64,000 bases of DNA from Russula earlei (GCA_025769875.1 JAGFNK010000022.1:186001-250000); one strand, 5' to 3'. Shown: positions 32,665-45,868, counted from the stretch's first letter. Notes: generated by a model not told the origin, from the letters alone. Program-made: numbers and translations.

Positions 32665-35640
32665 TTGCCGTTTTCAGCACACTTGGCGGAGCTTGAATTC
32701 CACCCAAATTGGTGCAGAAACCCCCTCAAACATGTGGGATGAATATCTCCCTCAAAACAGCTTCAATTCATATGAAATTTATTGTCCCTGAATTGCCCAA
32801 ATGAGGGCTAGGCAGCCCCATTGTTTTCATGAGATTTGAGTGAGAATTGGTGGAGCTGGACTTAAGCCACCTCCACATGTGTATTAGATGAATTACAACT
32901 CAAAATTGTGGTCTATATCTATTATTTTTCCCTCATGTTGTACCCATGGGCTGTCTTGAGGCAGCCCCATAGTGTTTTTGACTCAAGTGTTGTGGTGTGC
33001 AACATTGTTTCCAGTGCAATCAGAGTCATGGCCAGCCACTCATCACCCCTCTCGCCTCTCCATTCTGACCATCCTTCTTGTTTTTCACAGACAGAGAGGA
33101 GTGGGTTGCAAAGAGGGGTCCTATTCTGAACTCTTTCTACTACAGAGTAGCTAGGGTGTTTTTATATACAGGAGAGAGGTATTAGAGATGAAAGGCATGA
33201 AAGTGAATCAAGACTGGTTGAGACAGTTGAGGCAGTCATGAAAGGCTTGAGATGTGAACGCGTCACATGTGCAGGGTGTGGTGTGCCTGCATGGTCAGTG
33301 GCAAGGGCTGGGCGATGCAATTGAGGTCTTGATGTCGTCACATGCAAGGTGGCTTGTGGTGTGTGGCTGGTGGATGGCCTGGAACGTGAGGGAGGTGGCA
33401 AAGGATAGGAGGAGTCATGTCCTATTGCATTTCCCACATGTCATTCCATGGCCAGCCATATGGCTACCTTACACCTCCCAGGGGCTTGAAACTTTGACTG
33501 TCCTTGGTCAAGCATCTGAATGCGAGTGTTTTAAGCCTTTTGCATCTGAACTGAGGTGGTGGTGGTGGCTGCTTGTGCTGCTGGAAGGCATGAAGGCAGC
33601 GATTGGCGATGGTGACAATGGAAGAGGTAAAGGCAATGGGAGATGGAGACGATGGAGACGAGGATGGTGGTGACAAGATGGCGGCTGCATGGTGGTGGTG
33701 TTGTCTTGTGGTGGCAGTGGTGTGGTTGTCTCCATTGCAGGTGTTGGCAGCAGGCATGGACGAGGAGCGGAGGCATAGGCAGTGAGCGTGAGTTTGTAGA
33801 CAGGGGCATAGGTGGCAAGGACTTGAGAAGGAGGATGCGTGGGGCAGCTTGCGTGGGGGAGGCAGTTGTTGTCTTGCAACAGTGGTGGTGGGGTCGTCTC
33901 CACTGCAGGTGTCAGCAGCAGATGTGGGTGAGAGTGCATGAATGGACAGGGAGGCGATGTGGGAGGCGGCATGTGGTGTGCTGTTGGTGTCGGCTGCTGC
34001 TTCTCCTGTGGCGGCAGTGTGGTGGTGGCTTCTGCTCCTGTTGTGGCATGTTGTGGCTAAGTTCTTGGCCAGGGCCTTCTTGGTCTTCTGGGGTGGTGCT
34101 GGTGATGAGAGGTGGTGATGGTGCTGCAGTGCTGGTGTTGTGTGAAACTGCTACTAAGGTGGCTGGTGCTGAGACAAAGGCTGAGGGTGAGACCAGGAAG
34201 GCGACGGCAAACAGAGCTGGGGCAACAACATAGGCGGATGGAGTGGAGGCAATGATGGAGGGCGCGGCAGTGGACAGTGAGGATGGAGCAATGGCTGGGA
34301 CTAGTCATGGAATGGCAGCAGATGAGGTGACAGATGAGACTGAGGGTGACGAGATGACTGAGGGTGTGGGAGTGGATGAGACAAAGGTGGGGGTGGCAGA
34401 CGAGGCTGCAAGGGCTGAAGTGGTGGGCAGCGCTAAAATGTCGGTGGGTGAAGCTGAGGCTAAGGCAGCAGGGACAGATGAGGTGGCAAAGATGGTGGAT
34501 GTGGGCAATGCTGGGACGGTGGAGGGAGGTGGGGCTGGTGAGTTGAAGATGGCAGTGGTGAATGAAGTGACAGGAATGGTGGATGAGGTGGGAACCGCAG
34601 GGGCGATGGGAGTGGGTGACATGAATGCGATGATGGGTGATGCAGGGACAATGGCGGGAGCTGGTATGGGCATGGGGTAGATGTAATCATCTTTGTTTTC
34701 ATCTTCATTGCAAGAACTGAGTTTGCGTTCCCACTGAATGTCACAAGGACATTGAGAGAATATCTTGACTAGTGTGTTGAACACTTCTCAGAAATTGACA
34801 AAGTGCCTCTGCTGTTCGTTCGTGCACTAGGGGCCAAGATGTTAGGAGACCATCTGGCAGTTGTCCAGGTGGAGTCCAAGCCAGAATGACTCGTTGCAAT
34901 CTTTGTAGCACAGTTGGTGTGCATGGATGAGGGGACTGCAGATTGCCCTGAAACTCCAGTAGTATTCATCTATGTCTTCCCAGTCACACATGCGGAGTCT
35001 TGATGAGGAGGCAATAAGGTCCTCCAGATCCCACTTGAGCTTGAGGTATTCTAACAGAGTTGGCATGCTGATAGTGGAGTGTGGCACGTGATGAAGACTG
35101 ATGGTGGGTCGATGCAGGCAGTGTGACTAGTGTGGCTGCAACTGCGGGTGTGGAGGGCTGAACGTGAGTTGGAAGGGAGTGGGACAACTGATGCGGCTGA
35201 GACAGTGGGCATGGTGGGAATGAGGGCAAAGGATGGTCAGAATGGAGGGGTGAGAGGGGTGATGAGTGGCTGGCCGTGACTCCGATCACACTGGAAACAA
35301 TGTTACACACCACAACACTTGAGTCAAAAACACTATGGGGCTGCCTCAAGACAGCCCATGGGTACAACATGAGGGAAAAATAATAGATATAGACCACAAT
35401 TTTGAGTTGTAATTCATCTAATACACATGTGGAGGTGGCTTAAGTCCAGCTCCACCAATTCTCACTCAAATCTCATGAAAACAATGGGGCTGCCTAGCCC
35501 TCATTTAGGCAATTCAGGGACAATAAATTTTATATGAATTGAAGCTGTTTTGAGGGAGATATTTATCCCACATGTTTGAGGGGGTTTCTGCACCAATTTG
35601 GGTGAAATTCAAGCTCCACCAAGTGCGCTGAAAACGGCAA
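32665..35640. mobile_element. TA element C (2976 bp) inside the outer LTR1
   Basis: TA at 32663-32664 and 35641-35642. Ends are TTGCCGTTTTCAG and CTGAAAACGGCAA. The flanks CCTGAGACT and AAGTATTCGACAGTGAGG are contiguous (with small changes) in the LTR1 copy at about 63572-63610, which acts as the empty site. It is in reverse orientation to B, lacks B's internal LTR, and is the cleanest copy of that subtype. Confidence 0.87.
33500..35066 (-). pseudogene. Gag-like plus Ala/Ser/Thr-rich gene of TA element C
   Basis: From MPTLLEYLKLKWDLEDL at 35066 down the minus strand. A gag-like region (YYWSFRAIC, FWLGLHLD, VFNTLVKIFSQ) leads into an open 159-codon stretch (34784-34305) rich in Ala/Ser/Thr/Pro, then a further frame-broken part with TPEDQEG. 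It is parallel to the gene of element B but not cut by an LTR. Stops and frameshifts are present, so it is not expected to be functional in this copy. Confidence 0.45.
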
Positions 35641-35782
35641 TAAAGTATTCGACAGTGAGGAGGTGCTCCTTATAAGACCCCTTATAAAGTTCTATTAGGA
35701 TCCTTAGAGTCAACCCTAATATTAGTATTAAGGTCCCTAGTGTTGACTTATAGTTCATTCTGAGGTTATTAGAGTTAGTCTA

Positions 35783-36618
35783 TGTTGTGAACTAAGGCCA
35801 GGCCTTGGCCATATATTGTCCTGTTAATAACTCAACAAAACCCTTTTGCTTCATACCTGCTACCCACCTCTGTTCCCAATCAACTGCCCTTCTAACAAAG
35901 CATACATTGCAAAGGACCCTGGTTTCCAATCCCTCTGACTCACTAAAACACCCTCCTTCCTATTGGAGTAACCCACCACGTGCTGGCCACATGACCATTC
36001 AGCCACTTGCTACCGAAACACTGAAAGGACTCCTAGACCTCTTGGATGATCTACATGATGTCATGAAGTGCCACTGACATCATAGCTGACTGAGCAACTC
36101 CACCATGACATCATACGCTCACCAAGCACTCCACAATGATGTCATTATGATATCATTGCTCCATCATCTCCCTAATCGTCCTGAGTCATCCATAGGTCTG
36201 ACACAATGTGTTTATGCCCCTAGAATCTGATTGGAGCAGTCCAAAGAGTCTGAGTTATTCTCTGTAGTTTGTACTCAGACTTGTAACTAGTATATAAGCC
36301 CCAATGTAGCATGGCAGTCATCAGACTGTCCATTTGTGATACTCTCATCCTCCTGGGTACTCCCCCACGACCGCTCAGTTTAAAGTCTACTTTCATCTTC
36401 AAGGTACTCTTCAACGACTGCCTTGTTTAAAGCCCCCTTGCTACACTGGCCTCTAGCCTTCACCTTTGTCTCTTGCAACACGTACCAGTCCCCATCTGGT
36501 ACCTCCTTGTCATTTGGCTTGTCCTCCTGTGCAACGCCATTTACGCTGCGTACCATCTGTTCCAACCCTTGCCCACCTGCTCCTGAGTCCTTAGTGATCA
36601 GCAGTATGTGTCTTGACA
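35783..36618 (+). repeat. Solo LTR2 (836 bp) with GTCTA duplication
   Basis: Begins TGTTGTGAACTAAGGCC and ends TGTGTCTTGACA. It is flanked by a perfect GTCTA (35778-35782, 36619-36623). The surrounding GAGTTAGTCTA/ATAACA is continuous in the inner LTR1 at about 31918-31935. A GTATATAAGCCCC promoter motif is at about 36289. It is the reference copy for LTR2. Confidence 0.92.
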
Positions 36619-36730
36619 GTCTAATAACATGTTCTAGGGTCTATAGTATCTCCATTAGCATTCAATATAAGGACTTTAGGGTCATCCTAAAGGGTCTTTA
36701 GAAGGCCTCTAATGTTGTCTTTTCATCAGG

Positions 36731-37283
36731 AAAAACTGGTCCAGTCCATAGACACCGCTTAATTCTGTTGTTGAAGATAGATGCAGTGTATGTGATTAGA
36801 TAGCAGCAGATATAAGATCACAGGCAGATCTATCAGACAATAGTTCAGTTTGGTTGACACAAAACTCATATAAATAATGTACCTATCAGACAATAGCTAC
36901 AACATGTCATCAGTACTGTGAGATAGGATATCATAGTGTAAATACTCACTTCAGTTTGGTTGACACAAAACTGAAGTGATCTGCGTACTTTGTGGCGTTC
37001 TTAAGTACCTGAGACCGCCACTGGATGCAGTACAGTTAACTACCATCACGGATCACTAATTAAGTCCAAGGATCAGTTGTAAGTAGCTACCGATTGTCCT
37101 AAATCACTCTATCAGTGTAACTAACACATGCTGCAGCGTATGAGCGGAGCTGGTGATGCCTGGTCTGGGTGATCTGACACGTCAATGCATCCGAGTTGTG
37201 ATCATATCCCAACACACCTGAGACTCTGGGCAGTGCAGATCTCAACAACTGTAGACACCATAGACACCATAACACAACAACAT
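36731..37283. other. Spacer with a 22-bp direct repeat, no gene
   Basis: No coding signal. The string CAGTTTGGTTGACACAAAACT occurs twice (about 36845 and 36953) about 110 bp apart. It may be the residue of another repeat, but no boundaries could be set. Confidence 0.35.
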
Positions 37284-37291
37284 ACTATGTA

Positions 37292-38533
37292 TAGTGTTCT
37301 TCTGGCCTGGCTTGGCCTGAAAGCCCTGGCTTTCAGGGTTCCTTGGTGAGCATGCCTCACCTGTGGATGCAGCCATCCCTCACCACCGCAATGGTGCCAT
37401 CAATCTGCCTCGCCTGGTCGGGGAAGTGGGGCCTGAGGTTTGGAGGGAGAGGACGATGCCGGGCGTGCCATGGCACACTTGGATGAGATGGTCGGTGCTG
37501 CAATGCAAGGCAAGGAGGGAGGAGGACTAGTTCCCACCATTGGGGATTTGGCATGAGAGGAGGTGGGCGAGGTCCAGGTTAAGGTCAGGAGCATGTGATG
37601 GGTTGGAGAGCATGATCTGGGTGAGGATGCCAATGGTGCCATGCATGGCTCTGAGGTAGCTTGTGCCATGCCATGTCCACGTTCGTGCATGCTGCCATTG
37701 CAAAGAGGCAAGGGTGGCATGAATGACACATCAGGTGGTGGAGTTGATCTGTCGGATGATTTGTTGCTCAGGAGGGTAAGGTGTAGAGGCAGTGGAAGAG
37801 AAGGAAGTGCAATCCCAAGCACACCATGGTAGTGTAGCACACCACCATGGGTACATGGAGTTTGTGTTGCTATGATCTGAGGGCAGGTATGAACTGGAAG
37901 GGACACAGAGCAAGCTTATATTCAAAACATGAGGCTTGATGTCTACACAGCATGGGCACAAGGCCGGATGTGTGGGTGTGTGTGTATGTTCTTGAAGGAG
38001 AAGAGCTTGAGGGTTGAGGTGTTCTTAGTGACACAAGAGGGTCAATGCAAATACTAGAAAGCTGATTCCATTCACTGAATTGCTGAGATACTGGACAAGA
38101 TAGTAGCTCCTAATAGGAGGGGAAGGGAGACAAGAGACAAAGAGAAAGGAATGTGTGTGGGCAAGGAATGCATGAGAGGTGGGGGCGAGTGAGTCATGTG
38201 AGTTTCTGGGCCAGCGGGCTCACATACCTTACACTAGAATCCTCCCTGAGCTTCATTGTCGCTGAAGGAAGATGGAGGGTACTGGGTGGTGAGTGTGGCA
38301 AGGGTGTGCTGTAACTGTTGATGAGCAAAGGCAGGAATTCTACTGATGCTGGGTTATTGCCGACAAAGATGATAATTACCCCCAAAAAGCCAGGGCTTGA
38401 CGGCCCAGCTCCAGCTTTTCAAATCATAGGCCAAAGCCATCATGAAGCTGTCACTTTGGCCCAGCTTGGCCCAGCCTATTTCAGCCTGGCTTGGCCTGGC
38501 TCACAGCCTGAGGCTGGGCCGGGCAAAACACTA
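37292..38533. mobile_element. Non-autonomous hAT-like element (1242 bp) with 8-bp duplication
   Basis: Begins TAGTGTTCTTCTGGCCTGGC and ends GGGCAAAACACTA. A perfect 8-bp duplication ACTATGTA lies at 37284-37291 and 38534-38541. An 8-bp duplication with TAGNG-type ends is the hAT signature. Both ends carry clusters of GGCC/TGGC/AGCC motifs in inverted arrangement over about 130-150 bp. There is no transposase. The interior resembles that of 61508-63045. Confidence 0.87.
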
Positions 38534-38541
38534 ACTATGTA

Positions 38542-40150
38542 GTGCTCTATGGCATCATAGTAAGTTTATACTGCTCAATGTAGTTCCAGTAGTTGATGAC
38601 TATACTTATGTAGCCACAATAGATAAAACCAAGTCTACATATTACTATGTAGGATGACCAAAATTATGGTTGACCATGGAGATAATTGGTTTGTTACATT
38701 GCTCTATGGAGACACTTGGTTCACTACATTGCTCTACAGAGACAGTTGGTTTTCATATTGCACTATGTATCTTACTGATGTAAGGGGTGTGAGTCTGCTA
38801 GCCTGGAAACTCACATGACTCATACCAGCACTTGCACCTCCCATGCTTCAAGTTCCCTTTCTCTCCCTCTCACCTCATCCCCTTCTTTCCTTCCCACCAA
38901 CTATCACCACTCCTTTCCCCTCTTTCTCCTTCCATCTTGTGCTCCCCTTTCAATGTCATCCCCTCACATCACCCACTCCACACCCAGGAACAGCAACAAC
39001 AGCTCAGTTCAATTGCCTCTGACATCACTCACCTTGCAGCTCAATGCCTCCACTGTCAGTCTTGGAGTTGGAGCTCAGCTCCTCCAAGCATCAACCTACA
39101 GCATGACATCATCACCATTTGCCTGCATCTTGCCCTCCTTTGTTCTCATCCATCCCCTCTGCCACTAGTCTCCCCCACCTGCGACACTCTTCCCTTTCCC
39201 TTGTCATTATGCTCTTGCCCCTCATTGAACCCCTTTCATCGGATTCTCACTCCTCTGCAAAAGGCTATAAATCATTCTCCTCACCCCCACCTTGCATCTA
39301 TGCACAGACCAGTATGACATGTTTGTCTTCATCATCACCACTCTACCTGAGGGCTCACTGCCCACAGTGCCTCACCCTGTCATCATTGTTGCACCACCCC
39401 ATGCTTGTGGACTTGCAGTTGGAGGAATAGGCTTTTGGTATGCTCTTGACTGACATACTGTACTGCTATGAATTCCCATCCCACCTCATTTACTTACTCT
39501 CTGATTTTGCTAAACACTTGCCTTGTTCTGGTTAGTGTAGAATATCTTATGCCTCAATTCTGGTTTGCGTTCTGTTGCAACATCATACTCACCTACTTAC
39601 TTGTCTTGTCTCGCATCCTCTATCTCTCTGCTCTCTTGATTACCTGCTTTTCCTCTGCCTTTGCCATGGTATTTAAGGACTGGTAGCTATGGTCTCAAAT
39701 GACAGTTCTGTGCAGTCTCCTGCTCTCCCTTTTTGCCTCTTCATCTACCAGGAAGAACAAGTCCTTGCTCAAAGCACTCTTCCACTTTTGACTTCCCTTC
39801 ATGCACATGGAATATCCAGTGTTCACACCCAAGGGACAGCTCTAATCTTGGTCTACCTTGGTTCCTACCCACCCTTTGACCAAGCCCCAAAAACCTTGCA
39901 TGCCCCATGGTGGCTTGCTTCACTGATCAATGAACACATGAACACTGCTGGTCTGAGGGAACTGGAAGTGCACAATGTAACTAGCCATATCCATGTTTCT
40001 ATGAACTTATGGGCTACTCATCCATCATTCTCCTCATACATTTGAAACATATTTTGATCTAGATGCCTCCCAAGATAAAACTTTGGGATGGCTTGTATAT
40101 GGTGACCTTCTCTTGTCCACAATGAGGGAACTTGGTTTGAGCTAAATTGT
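38542..40150. other. Repeat-derived region with one block shared with the 62-kb hAT element
   Basis: From about 38786 to about 39600 the plus strand corresponds to the minus strand of about 61980-62590 in the second hAT element. Shared landmarks are GAATTCCCATCC, TTACTTACTCTC and TTGCCTTGTTC. It is Ser/Pro/Leu-rich when translated, with no recognised domain. The rest, to the end of the Plavaka remnant at 40150, shows nothing identifiable. Confidence 0.45.
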
Positions 40151-42013
40151 GGGATTAAGACACAACTTCACCATATCTGTTTCACACTGATAACTTCCAA
40201 ATATGGCATGTGGTTTCTAGTTGACAGGATGACTTGATGCATACATGTTGCAGGATCCACATTGGTGAATGGATAAAACCAATGAATGTAAGCCAATGGA
40301 TGATGGAAAGCCCCTAGGTGCTTGGGGAGTTCGAAAATAACCTGAACCCATGCCAAGTGAAGCCCTTCATTTACAATAAATGATCATGATTCTGTTGCAA
40401 ATATGAGATGTACCTTGAAACCCCTTAGATGTCTGAGGCCTATTTCTGCTTTTGGTGACAAAAATTGTATCAAATTTCAATCCAGGACATTGTCCATGGC
40501 CACTGTTAGGATGCTCAGGAAATGCCAACACATGGTATGATTATATGTCTGAATCCATTGTTGCTGACCAGTTGATATAAATCAGTTTGTAGATATTGAA
40601 CCAGTTGTAGACATTTGAGACAGTGAATTGACTGGTATATCAATCTTCTGTAGGAAATCCTGCAATGTGTTGATGAAGTCTAGGGTGTTGTATTCCATCG
40701 CCAGAGTCCAAACTGAGATGTAGTGGGGTAGGTTATTGGCAATCAAATATGTAATGAAATGTGCCATCATATTTGTAGATTCTGTCTCTGGGGAAGATGT
40801 TTAAAGGGACCATGCTAGGAACTGTTTATTGATAAACATAGCTTCCTGGCATTGAATCCACTGAGCCATTTGCATAATGTAATTGTGATGATTGGAGGCC
40901 TTAAAGGCACACTTGGCATAATCTATGTGAAGGTGTTCTGAGCTTTCCATGTTGAAACCATCAGCTGAGCCCAAACACTTAATTCCAGCCACATAATGCT
41001 GCATTGAGTGGACTTTCAGAATGTTGAAGTGCTTGTGCACTCCAAGGTCAATCAATACATGTTTGTGTGAATGGAACACCTCCAAGGCCTGTTCTATGCA
41101 CAGAAGAGTTTTTGTTGTATGCCTTCAGTATCCTGCATATGTGATGAAGTCCAACAATGCTCAGGCTATGAGTACCATCCGGGGATCCACACCACCAGAA
41201 ACAATGCCCAATAGACTCCATGACATGTCACAATACTCCCACCCTGTCCATTGCTCTGGATGATCACACACATATGCTGGTATTTGTGGGTCTGAGAAGC
41301 AGGTAATCTTGCTGGTAGGGATGTAGCCTATGAGGGATACTGTGTGATTTGAAGATTTGTGGCAAACACTCTTGCTGATTTTCCCAAGGGTAAGATATAA
41401 TGGGTAGGCTTGATGGCCACCTGAGAAACCCAATAACTGCATCTTATTGGACACAAGGATGACTGGGCACACAACGCCACCTGAAGGGATTTTATCCTAA
41501 TGCGACATAAGACTGCTAAACCTGGGATGGTGTCTAAACACACCTGCATTTCCCACCACCAATCTGCAGTCCACATTTCATCATATTCACACATATTCCC
41601 TGTGCTGTCCTCATAGATGTGCTCTGGGACATAGGATATATATTTTCTGAACATTGGGTTTGATATAAGCTCTTCAACACATTGTAGAGAATTTCGATAC
41701 CACAATTCAAAATGATCTTGCATCAGCTCTCCATTCTTGTCCAGTAGATATTAAGTGAAGCTGAAAGTCTCTGTGTGCCACAGAGACCCTGCCAGAAGTG
41801 TATCAAGTTTTTTGAAAAAGGAGTATGCGCTTTTGTATGTGAGTTGGAAGCATTTCATTGTCTATGTATATTTTATGTTAAGACTGAGTCACCAAGTGTA
41901 TAGTTGGACTTACCATTCCCAGCTTCAGAAATTTGTCTGTTCCAGTTTTGTTGACTTGGTTTTTGAGCCAATTGACAAGTTCCCATTCCTCTGTATCTTC
42001 AAATGGCACCCAT

Positions 42014-42885
42014 TGTCACAGTAACGAGCCATGTCAGTCCTCAAGCCTGAAGTTGAGTTGATAGTAAAGTGTGTTTCGAGAAACGGGCTGGTTCCCATTG
42101 TAATGAGTAAGGATCCCTGCAGCAGTCAAAGTGTTTTATGCTAAACAGGTTATGGCAATAGACCCTTCCTAGTACGACTTGGTCCATTGAGAAGCTAGGG
42201 TAAGTTTATAATGGGATAGACTAGGGCTGGTTCCACTAGCTATATGCATTCAAGTCTGTTGGGGACCTTGAACAACACAGAGAGAGTAGAGGAAGGTAGG
42301 TCTTAAAGGAGGAGAGCTCTTCTCAGGGGAGTGCAGAGAGACTCTTAGGGAAGGAAGGGAAAGGCGAAGAGTAGATGGTGGATGGTGTGTGAAGAGTTGA
42401 TGAAATGGAGAGGTGGATGTGGTTTGAGGATTGGGAGCGAAGTGGGTTGCAGGAGAATATGTTGGACAAGAGTAGGTTGGATTCTACAAGAGACCAAGCT
42501 TAGGGCTTTGGTCACAAAGTACTGAGCTTATATATACAGGAGAAGCGCAGCAATAGCTGTGCTTTGATTGTGCTACTAGTATAGTAGGAGTCATAATAAG
42601 TAGGAGTCATAGAAATGAGGCCACGAATGAGTCAGAACTGTGCTGCACAGTAGGTGCACAGCATTGCACAGTCGAAACTAAGAAGTGAATATAAATGGAA
42701 AGAGAACCAAACAAAGGGAAAGTAACAGCAATCCAGTGTTACCTGGACGTGTATGGATCACATGATAACACAGAAAGGATCACAAGACATAAGAGATCAC
42801 AAGACCAGTAAGTAAAGGGACATACGAAAGCAAGCAGTCCATAGCAACAAGTAAGAAGTAAACGTAAAAGGAAAATGGTGTAACA
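42014..42885 (-). repeat. Downstream LTR of the gypsy element (872 bp)
   Basis: Plus-strand ends are TGTCACAGTAAC and GGTGTAACA. It is similar along its length to the LTR at 48624-49507 and to the solo LTRs at 6847 and 13230. Differences from its partner include small indels, so the insertion is not recent. Confidence 0.88.
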
Positions 42886-43270
42886 GGGGTGATGAGTGGC
42901 TGGCTGCAACTCCAATCACATTGGAAACAATGTTGCACACCACAACACTTGAGTCAAAAACACTATGGGGCTGCCTCAAGACAGCCCATGGGTACAACAT
43001 GAGGGAAAAATAATAGATATAGACCATGATTTTGAGTTGTAATTCATCTAATACACATGTGGAGGTGGCTTGAGTCCAGCTCCACCAATTCTCACTCAAA
43101 TATCATGAAAACAATGGGGCTGCCTAGCCCTCATTCAGGCGATTCAGGGACAATAAATCTCATATGAATTGAAGCTGTTTTGAGGGAGATATTCATCCCA
43201 CATGTTTGAGGGGGTTTCTGCACCAATTTGGGTGGAATTCAAGCCCTGCCAAGTGCGCTGAAAACGGCAA
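42886..43270. mobile_element. TA element D: 385-bp end fragment
   Basis: One terminal repeat of the TA family, closing CTGAAAACGGCAA at 43270 followed by TA. Its other side abuts the LTR end at 42885 exactly. A TA element probably inserted in pol and was then deleted along with the rest of pol. Confidence 0.75.
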
Positions 43271-43520
43271 TAAATCGAATATAAAGGTCGACTGCTTCTG
43301 TGACAGTTCCAGCTTTGTTGTGAGTACCATCTACATTGCACATGATTTTTGGCTTCTGTAGAGTGGTAACTGGGAATTTGTAGTGGGCAATGATATTCTT
43401 GTGAATGAAGTTGTCAGTTGCTCCACTGTCCAGGAGAGCAATAAGATCGGCCCTTTGTCCACTAGTGCATATTTGAACAGGAACTTTGATTGAATTGAGT
43501 CTTGCTACAAATACATCACT
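43271..43520 (-). pseudogene. Retropepsin (protease) fragment of the gypsy element
   Basis: The minus strand reads ADLIALLDSGATDNFIHKNI, the DSGAT active-site motif of retroviral-type aspartic proteases, preceded by VFVARLNSIKVPVQI. It lies just downstream of the gag zinc knuckle, as expected in Ty3/gypsy elements. The reading ends at the TA element D junction (43271), so the protease is truncated. Confidence 0.75.
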
Positions 43521-44771
43521 AGGGAAAACAGCTCAAACTAAGGCCAGGTAGTTCAAGCTGGGGGAAAATCCATGCCATTATTGACCATGCCAGTAGCCCA
43601 TGAGCAATGTTGTTCTTCAGAATATCCAGACATTATAGCCGCAACTTCCTCAGGAGATGGTCCTTCATCAGGAGTTGGTGTCTCCTGTTGAGTAAGTTGT
43701 TGAACTGGTTGATCATCAGGGGGGATTTCCTGATAATATTTGGTTGGTTGTTCATCAGTTTGGGCTGAGCGAACATGAGTGTCAACCTGTTCTTCAGGAT
43801 AATACAGTTCCTGATATTCATCTGGTTCTATGACTTTGACCAGATGTGTTTTCATGGGAACTGATTTGATGGTGGTCAGCTTGTTGGGGCAGTTGCGTGC
43901 AACATGTCCTTGTTTAGAACAGAAGAAGCAATGACCTTCAATTTGTTGTTGTTTCTTCTCCTGTTCAGTAGTAGCCACTCTAGCATGGTCAACATCCATT
44001 GGAACAACTTGGTTGTTGCCCCTAGGAATAAATTGACCTGTGGGATTCCTTGGTACAAATGTAGGATTGTCCCTAGGAGGTGGTCCAGGAGGAGGGCAGA
44101 CTGTGGTATTGGTGGGACAGAAGTTATTGCCATTTTCAGCGCACTTGGCGGAGTTTGAATTCCACCCAAATCGGCGCAGAAAACCCTCTCAAATGTGCAG
44201 GATGAATATCTCCCTCAAAACAGTTTCAATTCATATGAAATTTATTGTCCCTGAATCGCCTGAATGAGGGCTAGGCAGCCCCATTGTTTTCATGAGATTT
44301 GAGTGAGAATTGGTGGAGCTGGTCTCAAGCCACCTCCACATGTGTATTAGATGAATTATAACTCAAAATCATCTATTATTTTTCCCTCATGTTGTACCCA
44401 TGGGCTGTCTTGAGGCAGCCCCATAGTGTTTTTGACTCAAGTGTTGTGGTGTGCAACATCGTTTCCCTCATATTGTGTGACAGTAGCACGGTCGTGTGCC
44501 GGGAAGGAGCCCCCCCAGGAAGTGCACACCTGAGCCCATGGGGCGGTGAAGTGTGTCCAAGAATGCAGAATGACTTCATAAGACTGAAGCTCCAAAGAGG
44601 AGGAGCACCTAGTGGGAACGCAAGAACGCGTTTGTTCATTCAACTGCACTCAGGTTCACACAGATGATAAGGGAACAACAGGGCAACTTTATTCAACATG
44701 GTAGCAGATACAGGTTAGAACTAAGGCTAAGGGACAGGAAAAGCACAAAAGACAGTCATATGAAAGGAAAT

Positions 44772-45759
44772 CTAGATGTGAGAAGGGGACCGAAGCTGGA
44801 CGACGCGAGGTATCAAGTCGTGGTCTCCAGCGGCTGTGGTAGTGGCGTGTGGCGATTTGTGAAGGATGGCCGAGGCCAGGTGTGGTGACGAGGGGTGTGG
44901 TCGAGTCGCGACACGAGGAGGGGGAGACAATGCAAAGGAGAGGCTGGAGGGGGGATAGGGAGAGTGCTGGTGGGTGGTCGCTTGGGCGCTGATGGCGCTG
45001 CTGAACGCGATTGCGGGTGGGACGATTGGAGAACTTGGATGGCAGATGCGAGGGAGAGGAGCGAGGGGGCATGGAAGTAGAAAGGGAGAGGGAAGATGGC
45101 GGCAGGCTGGGAAATGGACGCATAGGCAGCGTGCAGATCTCTGACTAACAAAATGAGAGTCTAGTAAAAAAGGGGAGAAAAACATACCGAAATGTATAGT
45201 AGCAACACCGTCCGATGGCAACAAAGACGGTGGCGTGGTACGGGGCTCTTCAGCTGTGCGTTGGGACTCGTCAGTGCATGGTGAAGGCAGGGGGCGTTGA
45301 GGGCAAGGGCATGCAGCGGTTGATGGGGGCGAGGGTGGTGTGCTGGCGGCGACGATGATGATGATGTGAGGACGAAGAGGAGATGGCACAAAAGGAATAC
45401 GCACATATGTACTCTTGTAAGCGATTCGCGGCCAGCCATATAGCTGTGTGGGTGAGTCGACATCGAGGCCGTGCACCTTTGCAACAATTTTGCATGTCTT
45501 GTGGTCCGTGTGTTTGTGCTGTAGTGAGTTCCCAGGCTTCTGCATTTACATAGGCATAGGACTCTTCCTCCCCATCCTCATCAATAGCAGGAAGGGATGT
45601 CTTGGAAGCCTGAGCTCGTGGTTGTGATCGCTTCGGTCAAGTGGGAGTGCCTGAGCTGTCACTTTCATTTCCACCAGTTTTTTTTCGGGCAGCCTTCCTT
45701 TGGCCAGTAGTATGTGTCGGTGCAGGCCAGCGTTTTGAAGCACGTTGCTTCGAGCCCAT
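44772..45759 (-). pseudogene. Second reading frame of TA element E, basic N-terminus
   Basis: Met at 45759 (MGSKQRASKRW). The A-run is in frame here (AARKKTGGNESDSSGTPT), followed by a TGA at the same place as in A. Beyond it the frame carries KRSQPRAQASKTSLPAIDED and an acidic EEES patch. Further down there is a 257-codon open stretch (45545-44772) rich in Pro/Ser/His. No family recognised. The shared TGA means that it was present before the copies separated, or that it is a real stop. Confidence 0.38.
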
Positions 45760-45868
45760 GAGGGTTTAGGGGGTTGAAATGGAGGGGTAGAGCAAGGTAT
45801 GGTGAGCAGCTCTGGGAAGGGAAGAACGCCCTGTTGTCGTCCTGGAGTAGGAGTGGACAGGTGGACGG

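Larger units (their letters stand above)
25398..36730 (-). repeat. Outer LTR1 copy, host of three further insertions
   Basis: A reverse LTR1 begins TGTCAGGACTCACTG at 25398. It is interrupted after 25486, resumes at 32235, is interrupted again by TA element C (32665-35640) and by a solo LTR2 (35783-36618), and continues to about 36730. About 190 bp of its far end are missing, so no outer duplication can be seen. The pieces placed end to end follow the order of the 545-1509 copy read in reverse. Confidence 0.75.

Noticed and set aside
42014..43270. 42014-42885 as an independent solo LTR
   Set aside because: Its immediate right flank does not repeat CCCAT, whereas the right flank of 49507 does, so it pairs with 48624-49507 as one element.
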